Part shown: one piece after another, positions 1 to 7,346 of the stretch
Layout: each line of letters begins with the position of its first letter
Numbering within the stretch: position 1 is the first letter of the stretch
NCBI GenBank assembly: GCA_016840305.1
Contig: JAEOSP010000618.1
Location: forward strand, 1-12,187
Source: Candidatus Hodarchaeota archaeon
Lineage (GTDB): Archaea; Asgardarchaeota; Heimdallarchaeia; Hodarchaeales; Hodarchaeaceae
Direction: 5' to 3'
Length of the DNA: 12,187 bases
The notes under the pieces: model-generated
What the model was told of the DNA's origin: nothing
Databases searched by the model: none
The model's input: only the letters and a program-made list of their open reading frames with translations
Made by a program: the position numbers and the translations under genes

Positions 1-2
1 GT

Positions 3-551
3 CCTAAAATGTTAGAATTAACCGGAAAATTAGGAGACGGATGGTTACCGTATAATATAAAGGTGGAAAATTACAAGGAGAGCTTGGAAAAGATTCAAAC
101 TCATGCTAAAAGGGAAGGACGTAATATAGAGGAGATCACTCCAGGAGTTATGCTATCGGTAATAACAGATGAAAACAGGGATGAATGCGATAAATTGCTC
201 GAAACACTTCTAGCTAAAAATCAACTACTCACTGCTTCTCACGAATTTTTTCAGAGTCATGGGATTTCACATCCACTGGGAGATGATTTTAATGGTCTTA
301 TTGATTATATTCCAACTAAATATGATAAAGAGACATTAATGAAGGCATATGATAAAATATCATTGAAAATGTGTAAGGATTATTATTTAAATGGTACACC
401 CGACGACATCATTGAGAAGTTAGAAAAATATATTAAATTAGGGGCAAGGCACATAATTTTAGGTGATCATACGGGTTCTTGCGATCTTTACAAGGTACAA
501 AGCTCATATCTCTGCATGAAAAAAGTACTAGATTATTTTAAGGGTATATAG
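3..551 (+). CDS. LLM-class (luciferase-like) flavin/F420-dependent oxidoreductase, 5'-truncated by window edge
   Basis: The C-terminal part of a luciferase-like TIM-barrel oxidoreductase. The frame is already open at the window edge and reads P-K-M-L-E-L-T-G-K-L-G-D-G-W; this matches the family motif where the barrel contacts the flavin/F420 phosphate (G-P-x-M-L-x-L-x-G-x-x-x-D-G). The internal Met at position 9 is therefore not the true start, and roughly half the protein lies upstream. Near the end, G-T-P-D-D-I-I-E-K-L followed by a strand ending G-A-R-H-I-I-L-G is the usual late helix and last strand of the family. Relatives include methylene-tetrahydromethanopterin reductase (Mer) and many F420-dependent dehydrogenases; the substrate cannot be chosen from this fragment. 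The enzyme should be cytoplasmic. The gene converges with the deacetylase gene, leaving a 23-nt gap. The family call is firm; the specific function is unknown. Confidence 0.82.
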   Translation, partial: PKMLELTGKLGDGWLPYNIKVENYKESLEKIQTHAKREGRNIEEITPGVMLSVITDENRDECDKLLETLLAKNQLLTASHEFFQSHGISHPLGDDFNGLIDYIPTKYDKETLMKAYDKISLKMCKDYYLNGTPDDIIEKLEKYIKLGARHIILGDHTGSCDLYKVQSSYLCMKKVLDYFKGI

Positions 552-574
552 AATAATACAAATTACCGAAATCT

Positions 575-1345
575 TTATTTAAATCCTTGACAGAATGAGT
601 TCACATTTTTTGGTAATACTTCATGATTATATCCCCCCTCTAAAAGCGCATATCTTCTTCCTTGGCATAACTTCTCAGAGTAGGTTTTCATTAACTTTCC
701 TAATTCAGAGTAATCTTCAGGATATAATAAATGCCCCCAATCTTCTATTCCTTGATCAAAACCAGCTGAAGCTACAAAGATATCAATATTATCTAACTCT
801 TCCATATAGTTCTGAACTTCTTTTAAATACGCTGTTCTACCGCTTGAATCAGGATTGAGAATTTCAACTTTAAAATCATCGTTTCTGAAACTTAAGATAT
901 TGATATTCCCATCTCCAGTGTGCAAGTCGAAGTCTAAAACAAAAGCTGATTTAATTTTACCTTCAGAAAACAGTTTTAGCAGACTTATGCTTATGTTATT
1001 AAAGTAGCAAAAACCCCAACACGAATCCGCTGATGCATGATGGCCTGGAGGTCGAATAACAGCAAAAGTAGGATTTCCTTCGTAAGCTTCTTCAGCGGCT
1101 AAAATAGCCCCTCCAGCTGCGAGCGAAGCAAGTTCGAATAATAATGGATCTCGATGGATATAGCTATAGTGCCGATCTGAATGAGCTCTTAAAATATCTT
1201 CTTTGGTAGCTGGTCTTGGCTCGATGATTTCAAATTCGCTTTTGTTTGACAACAACTCTATAATGCCCTCAAGACGCCCAGGAGCGGCTGCGGGGTCCAT
1301 TGCATAACTTGAATTGAAATATTTTTTGTGGAATACAATTTTCAT
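575..1345 (-). CDS. Compact zinc-dependent deacetylase, HDAC / acetylpolyamine amidohydrolase superfamily
   Basis: A 256-residue arginase-fold deacetylase that should hydrolyse an acetyl-lysine, acetylpolyamine or related amide. The catalytic set is visible: R-P-P-G-H-H-A with the paired His102/His103, G-F-C-Y-F-N-N at 111-117, zinc ligands Asp140 and His142 in D-F-D-L-H, third zinc ligand Asp197 in S-A-G-F-D, and the transition-state Tyr239 in L-E-G-G-Y. Two features depart from textbook members. The usual H-H-G after the zinc Asp is H-T-G (Thr143). The stretch between that motif and S-A-G-F-D is only about 50 residues, so the protein is shorter than typical 300-375-residue family members, although both ends look intact. 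The start is an ATG preceded by a strong GAGGTGA Shine-Dalgarno site 8 nt upstream. The gene is divergent from the large surface-protein gene. Histone, Alba-type chromatin protein or polyamine are all possible substrates; the sequence does not decide. Confidence 0.93.
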   Translation of the reverse strand: MKIVFHKKYFNSSYAMDPAAAPGRLEGIIELLSNKSEFEIIEPRPATKEDILRAHSDRHYSYIHRDPLLFELASLAAGGAILAAEEAYEGNPTFAVIRPPGHHASADSCWGFCYFNNISISLLKLFSEGKIKSAFVLDFDLHTGDGNINILSFRNDDFKVEILNPDSSGRTAYLKEVQNYMEELDNIDIFVASAGFDQGIEDWGHLLYPEDYSELGKLMKTYSEKLCQGRRYALLEGGYNHEVLPKNVNSFCQGFK

Positions 1346-1353
1346 TTAAAATT

Positions 1354-1360
1354 TCACCTC
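1354..1360 (-). promoter_or_regulatory. Strong Shine-Dalgarno site of the deacetylase gene
   Basis: On the minus strand this reads GAGGTGA, complementary to the archaeal 16S 3' end, with 8 nt to the ATG at 1345. It fixes the start of the deacetylase and shows that this mRNA has a leader. Confidence 0.8.
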
Positions 1361-1528
1361 GTTATATTCAGTATTGTGGAGTGTATCAATCAAAAAATAA
1401 AAATTTATTGACTTTTATAATATGGATCTAAAATTTATAAAACTCAAATTTATAACTTAAATCTTAGATATAAGATGTATATTTATAACGGGTTTTAAGC
1501 TTATAAAAAATACGAAAATTATAATTAT

Positions 1529-1533
1529 GGTGA
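1529..1533 (+). promoter_or_regulatory. Shine-Dalgarno site of the large surface-protein gene
   Basis: GGTGA lies 7 nt before the ATG at 1541. It selects this ATG, which is directly followed by a Lys-rich signal-peptide n-region. Confidence 0.7.
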
Positions 1534-1540
1534 AAATGAT

Positions 1541-4500
1541 ATGATCAAGAAAAAAATCACAATTATTTCTCTAATAATTTTATCATCCCTCGTTTTGATT
1601 TCAATTACAAATTTTACTCATGATCTTGATGAATCAAGCTCTTTCAAGGCTGATACTGAACAACTCAAAGCATCCTCATCACCAGTGAATGGAAAGTCAT
1701 TAATGGTTAATCAGTATGCAAACATATCTAAATCAATAGCAGGAAGCACATCGTTTCCACAAAATGTGAGTTTCAATTTAGCACCTGGTTGGACATCTAA
1801 AAACACAACCATAAATTATGAAGGTGTAGCACAGAAAAAGGATTGGGTAACTAATGGAACATTTGACTCTACATTAGATATGAGCGCATGGACTTATTAC
1901 GAGAGTGGGGATTATTGGCAAGGATCGGGTTTTAAAAGTAATGCTGCTTGGATTAAATCCCAATCCCAAATGGGAGAGGGTGATATAGCATATTTTGAAC
2001 AAAATATTTCTATACCTGAGGAATTTGATTCGGGTGAAGCAAAATTTTCTGCAGACGTAAAAATGGCTTTTAGTACAGGTAGATTTAATGGATGCCTTTT
2101 TATCTCCTTAACAATAGAGAATATTGAAATAAATAATACAGCATATGCTGAAACTATGAATATTGGTGATTTTATACCCCTTGGTATAACATATGATCCT
2201 ACAACATATGGACATATTCTTCCCAATACAGCAACTTTAAGGTTTGGCGTTTATGGATATTCTGATGATACCTATTCCTCTTGGCAAGATTTTTACTTTG
2301 ACAATATTAAATACGAACCTTGGACGAAACCTAATATTTCGAATATTATTATAGTTAATGATAATGAATTTAATCAAAATTATACCTATATTAGCACAGA
2401 CTATGGGGAAGGATATTCATTCATCGATGTAGAGAGATATCGAAGTGTAAGTGATTCTATTATTTTTACAATATACCAAAACTTATCAGACGTTATAGAT
2501 TTCAAGATAGAAAGCTTTTATATAAGTTCAGCGGCAATAAAGATGTTTAATACCTCAATATTAGGCACACCTGGAAGTTTATACACGCTTGGAGCTAATA
2601 TTACTTGGCAAGTTGATTTCTCAATCACATCCATACCTGACGGTTATACTAGTTGGATTGAAATAGAAAAACCGAGCGATTGGGTATTTATCCATGTAAT
2701 AGATGGTTTTGAAGCTGAACAGATTGGTAGTTGTACTGGCACAGAATTCGGTTCTAATAGATTGAAGATACCAAGTTCTATATTAACCTATGGTCTTTAT
2801 AAGCTTGAAGCGATCAGTGACAATTATATAGCGGAAGGTAATATGGCTTTGTGGAATCAATTTCAATTTGTAAACGCCTCTAAATTCACATATGGGAGTA
2901 TTTTTCAAGTGATTATTACCTTAGATAACTCTGTTACTCTTCCGAACACAAAAATTAATACTACAATCTATTTTCCAAATAATACAATCTTCCTACAAAA
3001 ATCTGAAACGCCCTCATTTCATAATATTAAAATTGGGAATTACACAATCGGCAAAAATATGTCAATAGGTAAATATAGAGTAGAAGTAGTATGGACTGAC
3101 AACCAATCGTATTTAGAGAGAGAAAAAATTGGATATTTAGAATTAGCGTTTTCAATTTGGCATCATACTAATTTAACTGCAGTAGACACTGATTTTGAAA
3201 AGATTAAAGGAGATCCTTTATTATTAAAGATCAAGTATTCGGACTATGACATTAATGAATCAATACATTTTGCAGATGTTACATATAATTCGACTTTCGG
3301 TACATCTGGAACAATGGCTTACTTTGGTTCCGGTGAATATTTTGTTGATGTTGACACAAGTTCATTATCACTAGGAGATTATTACTTTTCTTTTAACGCT
3401 AGTGAAGTCTTCTATGAAAATCAGACTAAAATCAACCTAATTCATCTCAAAATTGTGGCAGAACCATTAGCTTTGGAAGTTCCTCACACAGCATTAGAAG
3501 GTACTGCAAATAGCATAATTTCATGTAAAATCAATACTACTGGCGCAATTGGCGGAACTAAAGTTTTTCCTGCAAATATTTCTACCGATTGGTTTAATCC
3601 CTATAACATAACAGATCATAATAACGGAACTTATACACTAGATTTCTCAACAGAAGATATTCCTACAAGTGGATTTCTTGAGTCGTTTAACATAGAAATA
3701 TTCGCTAATAAAACATATTATGGGAGCACAAATGAATTCATAACCCTTTTAGTGCATCCGCTCTCAACGGTCGCCTCTGTGAATAATTCTTTGGTATCAA
3801 TCAACTCAAATGAAATAGTAAACTTAAAAGTAAATTATACCATAGAAGGCTCTAGCGACCTTATAATGGATTCTAATTGCTCAGTGGAATGGCAAGGTTC
3901 TTCTTTGATTACTCCTGTATCAGACGGATTTAACATACAGCTAATTACTATTGGATTACCTGTTGATTATTATACTGCGCTTATAAAATTAGAAAAGGTA
4001 GGATTCGAAGATGCCTTCGAAAGTGTTACTATAATAATCAATGAACAGGATGTTAATATGACGGTATCAATAAATTCAGGTGTGATAACTGAGAATACAC
4101 TTATTGATTCGTACTTTCAACAAACTATTAATGTTTCGGTAAGAGCTTACGCAGTTATTGATAAAGAATTCTTATCTGGTGGGACCATTACATTAAAGAG
4201 TAATAATTACCAGAAGAATTTAACAGAGATACCCTCTACATATTTCTTTACCGCAGTGATTTTAGATGGAGTTAATTTTACTTCAGGGATAAACAATTTA
4301 TTTTTAAGATTTGAGCAAGCTAATTACACATCGAAAATCTTCTCGTTTCAACTTTTTTTAAGCACACAAGATGTAAACTTAACGGTGTCATTAAATTCAG
4401 AAGAATTAATTGCGAACAGTCTTATAGAATCCCACTTTCAACAAGAAATCAATATTTCGGTAAGAGCTTACGCAATAATGGATCAAGAATTTCTTTCTGG

Positions 4501-6199
4501 CGGGACTGTTACATTAATAAGTAATATGTATCAGAACAATTTTACAGAAATACTATCTACAAATTACTCAATCTCACTGATTTTAGATGGAGTTAATTTT
4601 ATCTCAGGGATAAACAATTTTTTCATAAGATTTGAACAAGCGAACTATACTACAAATATTTTTCCATTCCAACTCTTCATAAACACACAAAATGTGAACC
4701 TAACCGCTCAAATTAATAATCAAGAAGTTCATGAAGGTTATTTATTGGAAGTGTCTTTTAATCAAGAATTTAAAATATCATGTAGAGCTTTTGCAGATAT
4801 TGAAGGTGTATTTCTTTCTGGGGGTAATATAACTTTTGTTAATGGAGATTACGAAGTAGAGTTGGTTGAAAATGCTGATTATTGGTTTAACCAAACGATA
4901 CTAGCTTCGACATCTTTCTTTACCATTGGCCCTAACTATGTTTACTTTAGATTTCAGCAACACAATTACACAATATCAACTTTTGTATTTCAAGTTTTTG
5001 TAGACCAGGTGGAAATTAATGTTGATACTCTTGACTTTGAAGGGCTTATTAGCGGAACACCCGGCGAATCAATTCTAATTAGGTTAAATTTGACTGAAGC
5101 AGGATCCTTAAATTATATTGATAATGCGACAGTATTTTACTCTTGGAATTTTGGTGCGGGATATTTTAGTTATGTGGGAAATGGGATATATGAGACAGAG
5201 GTAAGCTTACCTTCAGGTTTTGAGGGAAACTACAATTTTGAAATTATAATCTCAAAAGAAGGAATTCTATATAAAACGAAAGAATTTGCATTTATCATAG
5301 ACATAAACCCAATCGAAGGGCCTAACTTCTTAATTTGGATAATTATTATCGGTTTAGTGGCAGTTATTGGAATTCTCGGAGTTCTAAGCTTAAGGAGTTA
5401 CGTGATTTTACCAAGAAGAAGGGAAAGAGAAGCTGAATTAATGAGTAAGATACAAGTTTTCAAGGATACTTGGAATATCAGAGCAGTTATTCTAATTCAG
5501 AGAGATAGTGGACTTCCCGTATATAGCGAAGAGATTTCTATGGACAAAGATCAGGATAGTTTCCTCATATCAGGATTTATCCAAGCTATTACTGCTTTTA
5601 GTGAAACTTTTGTAGAAAAAGAATTTAAAGGCGCAATAAAACTGGCTACTGAATATGAATACTTGAGAACGATAATTGATTTAGACTTCAAGTTTTTCCA
5701 ACTTTTAGTATGTGACTATGAAACTGTCCGGGTACTACTTGTTTTGAGGGAAGAAGCTTCAGAACTTTTAAAAAAACAACTGTATTTGCTCGCAGTTTCG
5801 ATAAATTCACAATTTAGCGAGGAATTAAGAGCTTTTTCGGGAAATGTGAATGCGATAAGTAAGGAACTAGGTGATCTCTTAAATCAATTTTTATTCCTTC
5901 ATTATAATAGACCATTCGAAGTTACACCAAATAGAAACTATTTAGACTCAGTATTAGAATCTAGTGAAATTACAAAGCTCGAAAGAAGGCTCGTTAACGT
6001 GATATCATCGATGACCAAAATTAATAAAATGTTTACTTTAAGAGCTGTTATAGATCTGATAGAGGAAAAAAATGAAGATCTAGTTCTTGAAGCTCTGAAT
6101 TCATTAATTTTACGAAAAGTTATCATATCACCTTATTCTTCTGTGATAAAATCAAAAAACGGAGATAATTCTAAGAAAACAAGTGTTAAAAAGAAATAA
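1541..6199 (+). CDS. Giant single-pass surface protein: Ig-like ectodomain, one TM helix, cytoplasmic longin/roadblock-like domain
   Basis: A 1552-residue membrane protein of unknown function. Residues 1-25 (M-I-K-K-K then a hydrophobic stretch) form a signal peptide or N-terminal anchor. Residues about 100-260 resemble a jelly-roll, carbohydrate-binding-like module. Residues about 265-835 are several beta-rich, Ig-like segments. Three tandem 107-residue repeats fill 836-1156, and another beta domain follows to about 1256. I count over 40 N-X-S/T sequons in the ectodomain. A single transmembrane helix spans 1263-1284 and is followed by a basic stop-transfer run (R-R-R-E-R). The cytoplasmic tail has a longin/roadblock-like domain at about 1304-1455 (strand pair, D-S-G-L-P-V-Y turn, helix I-S-G-F-I-Q-A-I, more strands, long helix) and a small helical, possibly winged-helix segment at about 1475-1540. 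Seen: topology and repeats. Inferred: a sensor or adhesin signalling through the tail, probably in an Asgard archaeon. Confidence 0.85.
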   Translation: MIKKKITIISLIILSSLVLISITNFTHDLDESSSFKADTEQLKASSSPVNGKSLMVNQYANISKSIAGSTSFPQNVSFNLAPGWTSKNTTINYEGVAQKKDWVTNGTFDSTLDMSAWTYYESGDYWQGSGFKSNAAWIKSQSQMGEGDIAYFEQNISIPEEFDSGEAKFSADVKMAFSTGRFNGCLFISLTIENIEINNTAYAETMNIGDFIPLGITYDPTTYGHILPNTATLRFGVYGYSDDTYSSWQDFYFDNIKYEPWTKPNISNIIIVNDNEFNQNYTYISTDYGEGYSFIDVERYRSVSDSIIFTIYQNLSDVIDFKIESFYISSAAIKMFNTSILGTPGSLYTLGANITWQVDFSITSIPDGYTSWIEIEKPSDWVFIHVIDGFEAEQIGSCTGTEFGSNRLKIPSSILTYGLYKLEAISDNYIAEGNMALWNQFQFVNASKFTYGSIFQVIITLDNSVTLPNTKINTTIYFPNNTIFLQKSETPSFHNIKIGNYTIGKNMSIGKYRVEVVWTDNQSYLEREKIGYLELAFSIWHHTNLTAVDTDFEKIKGDPLLLKIKYSDYDINESIHFADVTYNSTFGTSGTMAYFGSGEYFVDVDTSSLSLGDYYFSFNASEVFYENQTKINLIHLKIVAEPLALEVPHTALEGTANSIISCKINTTGAIGGTKVFPANISTDWFNPYNITDHNNGTYTLDFSTEDIPTSGFLESFNIEIFANKTYYGSTNEFITLLVHPLSTVASVNNSLVSINSNEIVNLKVNYTIEGSSDLIMDSNCSVEWQGSSLITPVSDGFNIQLITIGLPVDYYTALIKLEKVGFEDAFESVTIIINEQDVNMTVSINSGVITENTLIDSYFQQTINVSVRAYAVIDKEFLSGGTITLKSNNYQKNLTEIPSTYFFTAVILDGVNFTSGINNLFLRFEQANYTSKIFSFQLFLSTQDVNLTVSLNSEELIANSLIESHFQQEINISVRAYAIMDQEFLSGGTVTLISNMYQNNFTEILSTNYSISLILDGVNFISGINNFFIRFEQANYTTNIFPFQLFINTQNVNLTAQINNQEVHEGYLLEVSFNQEFKISCRAFADIEGVFLSGGNITFVNGDYEVELVENADYWFNQTILASTSFFTIGPNYVYFRFQQHNYTISTFVFQVFVDQVEINVDTLDFEGLISGTPGESILIRLNLTEAGSLNYIDNATVFYSWNFGAGYFSYVGNGIYETEVSLPSGFEGNYNFEIIISKEGILYKTKEFAFIIDINPIEGPNFLIWIIIIGLVAVIGILGVLSLRSYVILPRRREREAELMSKIQVFKDTWNIRAVILIQRDSGLPVYSEEISMDKDQDSFLISGFIQAITAFSETFVEKEFKGAIKLATEYEYLRTIIDLDFKFFQLLVCDYETVRVLLVLREEASELLKKQLYLLAVSINSQFSEELRAFSGNVNAISKELGDLLNQFLFLHYNRPFEVTPNRNYLDSVLESSEITKLERRLVNVISSMTKINKMFTLRAVIDLIEEKNEDLVLEALNSLILRKVIISPYSSVIKSKNGDNSKKTSVKKK
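4046..4366 (+). repeat. Ectodomain repeat 1 of 3 (107 codons)
   Basis: Residues 836-942 of the surface protein, starting Q-D-V-N-M-T-V. It contains the landmarks S-V-R-A-Y-A, F-L-S-G-G-T and R-F-E-Q-A-N-Y-T. By my hand count it matches repeat 2 at 72 of 107 residues with no gap. It is predicted to be an all-beta, Ig-like domain. Confidence 0.9.
4367..4687 (+). repeat. Ectodomain repeat 2 of 3 (107 codons)
   Basis: Residues 943-1049, starting Q-D-V-N-L-T-V. It shares long identical DNA stretches with repeat 1: one 20-nt block lies at 4134-4153 and again exactly 321 nt later at 4455-4474, and a second block encodes L-D-G-V-N-F. This points to recent duplication or gene conversion. Confidence 0.9.
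4688..5008 (+). repeat. Ectodomain repeat 3 of 3 (107 codons, divergent)
   Basis: Residues 1050-1156, starting Q-N-V-N-L-T-A. It keeps the same length and the F-L-S-G-G and F-x-F-Q-V/L-F landmarks, but matches repeat 1 at only about 40 of 107 residues by hand count. It is therefore an older copy than the pair before it. Confidence 0.85.
5327..5392 (+). other. Transmembrane helix of the surface protein
   Basis: Residues 1263-1284 are an unbroken hydrophobic run rich in Ile, Leu, Val and Gly. A Lys/Arg-rich stretch follows it (R1285, then R-R-R at 1292-1294), giving an outside-to-inside orientation with the C-terminal 268 residues in the cytoplasm. Confidence 0.9.
5450..5905 (+). other. Longin/roadblock-like cytoplasmic domain (coding segment)
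   Basis: Residues about 1304-1455. The predicted order is two strands joined by a D-S-G-L-P-V-Y turn, an amphipathic helix containing I-S-G-F-I-Q-A-I, three strands, then a long helix. This resembles the longin/roadblock folds that bind or regulate small GTPases in eukaryotes and are expanded in Asgard archaea. The assignment rests on strand/helix pattern and a family feel, not on a profile search. Confidence 0.55.
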
Positions 6200-6206
6200 T
6201 TTATTT

Positions 6207-7160
6207 TTAAAGTCTCTTCCTTAATTTTTCTATCATATCTTTTGTCATTAAGCTTAAATCAAAACTAGGATTCCAACCCCACTCTTTACGAGCAAAAGAA
6301 TCGTCAATCGTTTTAGGCCAAGAATCAGCTATTGCCTGTCTAAAATCTGGTTCGTATTCGATTTTGAATTCAGGAATATGTTTTTTGATTTCTGCAGCTA
6401 TCTCTCCGGCAGAAAAACTCATCCCCGTTAGATTATAAACGCGACGTTTTAATTTCGAATTATCTGCTTCTAATAGATCTATCATACACTTGCTACAATC
6501 GGGCATGTATAGCATAGGCAATACAGTATCTTCTCTTAAGAAGCAAGTGTATTTCTTATTTTTAATGGCTTCGTAGAATATCTCCACAGCGTAGTCGGTC
6601 GTTCCACCACCTGGTAAGGTTTCGCTACTAATTATTCCAGGTAATCTCATCGATCTTATATCTAAATTATATTTATTATAATAATATTCAGCCAAAAGTT
6701 CTCCCGCTACCTTAGTTATGCCGTACATAGTTGTTGGTTGTAGCACCGTTATATTAGGCGTATTCTCTCTGGGTGTTGTAGGGCCAAAAGCTGCGATTGA
6801 ACTAGGCCAGATAACGCGATCAATTTCATAGCTTCTCGCTACTTCTAGAACATTAATTAAACCGTTTAGATTTATGTCCCACGCCGTTTGAGGCATTTTT
6901 TCTCCCGTTGCGGATAAGATTGAAGCCATGTGAAATATTGTATCAATTTCATACTCAAAGATAACTTTAGCGATAGAATTTTTATCTAAAGCATCTAAAT
7001 AAATAACGGGTCCCGATTCTTTGATATTTTTAGGAAGTGGAGTTTTTCTTCCAGTTGCTATTACATTTTCTCCGCCATACTTTTGTCTTAACGCGGGAAC
7101 GAGCTCAGATCCTATTTGCCCGGCAGATCCTATTAAAAGTATTTTCCTACCCATATTCAT
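6207..7160 (-). CDS. tdh: L-threonine 3-dehydrogenase, SDR (epimerase-like) type, NAD-dependent
   Basis: Oxidises L-threonine to 2-amino-3-oxobutanoate with NAD+ in the cytoplasm. The N-terminal Rossmann motif is G-S-A-G-Q-I-G (Gly11, Gly14, Gly17 counted from the ATG at 7160), followed by the SDR catalytic set with Ser119/Ser120 in P-S-S-I-A and Tyr145/Lys149 in Y-G-I-T-K. The family signatures are unusually clear: A-F-G-P-T-T-P-R-E-N-T-P, P-G-G-G-T-T-D-Y-A-V-E-I-F, Y-T-C-F-L-R-E-D-T and F-R-Q-A-I-A-D-S-W-P. These separate it from sugar epimerases and from the zinc MDR-type Tdh of Thermococcales. The 317-residue length is normal. The longest frame begins at a TTG at 7163; the adjacent ATG at 7160 (or a second ATG at 7154) is a better start, though I see no Shine-Dalgarno site. 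The gene is head-to-head with kbl, which encodes the next step. Confidence 0.95.
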   Translation of the reverse strand: MNMGRKILLIGSAGQIGSELVPALRQKYGGENVIATGRKTPLPKNIKESGPVIYLDALDKNSIAKVIFEYEIDTIFHMASILSATGEKMPQTAWDINLNGLINVLEVARSYEIDRVIWPSSIAAFGPTTPRENTPNITVLQPTTMYGITKVAGELLAEYYYNKYNLDIRSMRLPGIISSETLPGGGTTDYAVEIFYEAIKNKKYTCFLREDTVLPMLYMPDCSKCMIDLLEADNSKLKRRVYNLTGMSFSAGEIAAEIKKHIPEFKIEYEPDFRQAIADSWPKTIDDSFARKEWGWNPSFDLSLMTKDMIEKLRKRL

Positions 7161-7346
7161 CAATTTTGAAGTTCATAATTCTAAGTAAATGTAATGACAT
7201 TCATAATTCGCCCATACAAAAAAGGTTTATTCATTTTTCTCCCACTTTGAACCCCTTTTATTTCTTATAGGAAAAACTAATATAGGTTTCTATATACACA
7301 TAATTTATTAATTTACACACATATTTCAAAAAAAAATTAAGGTGAT
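7161..7346. promoter_or_regulatory. Shared divergent control region of tdh and kbl
   Basis: A 186-nt non-coding gap between two genes of the same pathway. For kbl, TTTCTATATACA at 7287-7298 is a good TATA-like box with an A-rich stretch (7271-7280) upstream in the BRE position; transcription would begin near 7320 and leave a short leader with the GGTGA site. No convincing TATA element was found for tdh. The pyrimidine-rich centre (7225-7265) holds no ORF or RNA gene that I can support. Confidence 0.5.
7341..7345 (+). promoter_or_regulatory. Shine-Dalgarno site of kbl
   Basis: GGTGA precedes two consecutive ATG codons at 7347 and 7350. The first leaves only 1 nt of spacing and the second leaves 4 nt, so initiation at 7350 may be preferred. 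Confidence 0.6.

Larger units (their letters stand above)
1346..1540. promoter_or_regulatory. Divergent intergenic control region: repeated ATTTAT boxes, palindrome and TATA-like boxes
   Basis: A 195-nt very AT-rich region between the deacetylase (-) and the surface-protein gene (+). ATTTAT occurs in direct orientation at 1403, 1433, 1448 and 1481. The last copy, inside TATATTTATAAC (1478-1489), is the best TATA-like box for the plus-strand gene: a transcription start about 25 nt downstream would leave a short leader that keeps the Shine-Dalgarno site. Directly upstream of it is a perfect 6-bp inverted repeat, ATCTTA-GATA-TAAGAT (1461-1476), placed where an archaeal operator or BRE would sit. 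TAAGCTTA at 1496-1503 is an 8-bp palindrome. For the minus-strand gene the T/A-rich stretch near 1392-1406 is a possible but weak TATA element. No small gene is evident here. Confidence 0.5.

Noticed and set aside
595..858. Open frame of 87 codons on the plus strand
   Set aside because: It lies wholly opposite the well-supported deacetylase gene, has no Shine-Dalgarno site and resembles no protein family.
1912..2226. Open frame of 104 codons on the minus strand
   Set aside because: Antisense to the surface-protein gene, in a region with clear coding character on the plus strand; no ribosome site and no recognisable domain.
5938..6126. Open frame of 62 codons on the minus strand
   Set aside because: Antisense to the conserved cytoplasmic tail of the surface protein; a shadow frame.
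6207..7160. UDP-sugar 4-epimerase or dTDP-glucose dehydratase as the identity of the SDR gene
   Set aside because: The G-P-T-T-P-R-E-N-T-P, P-G-G-G-T-T-D-Y-A and F-R-Q-A-I-A-D-S-W-P signatures are those of SDR threonine dehydrogenase, and the neighbour encodes the next step of that pathway.
7219..7260. Imperfect inverted repeat, AAAAGGTT against AACCCCTTTT, in the tdh-kbl gap
   Set aside because: The arms match only with gaps and the loop is long; chance pairing of A/T-rich tracts is more likely than an operator.
7037..7270. Open frame of 77 codons on the plus strand reaching into the tdh-kbl gap
   Set aside because: Most of it is antisense to the Rossmann motif of tdh; the Phe/Leu-rich product reflects the T-rich intergenic DNA.
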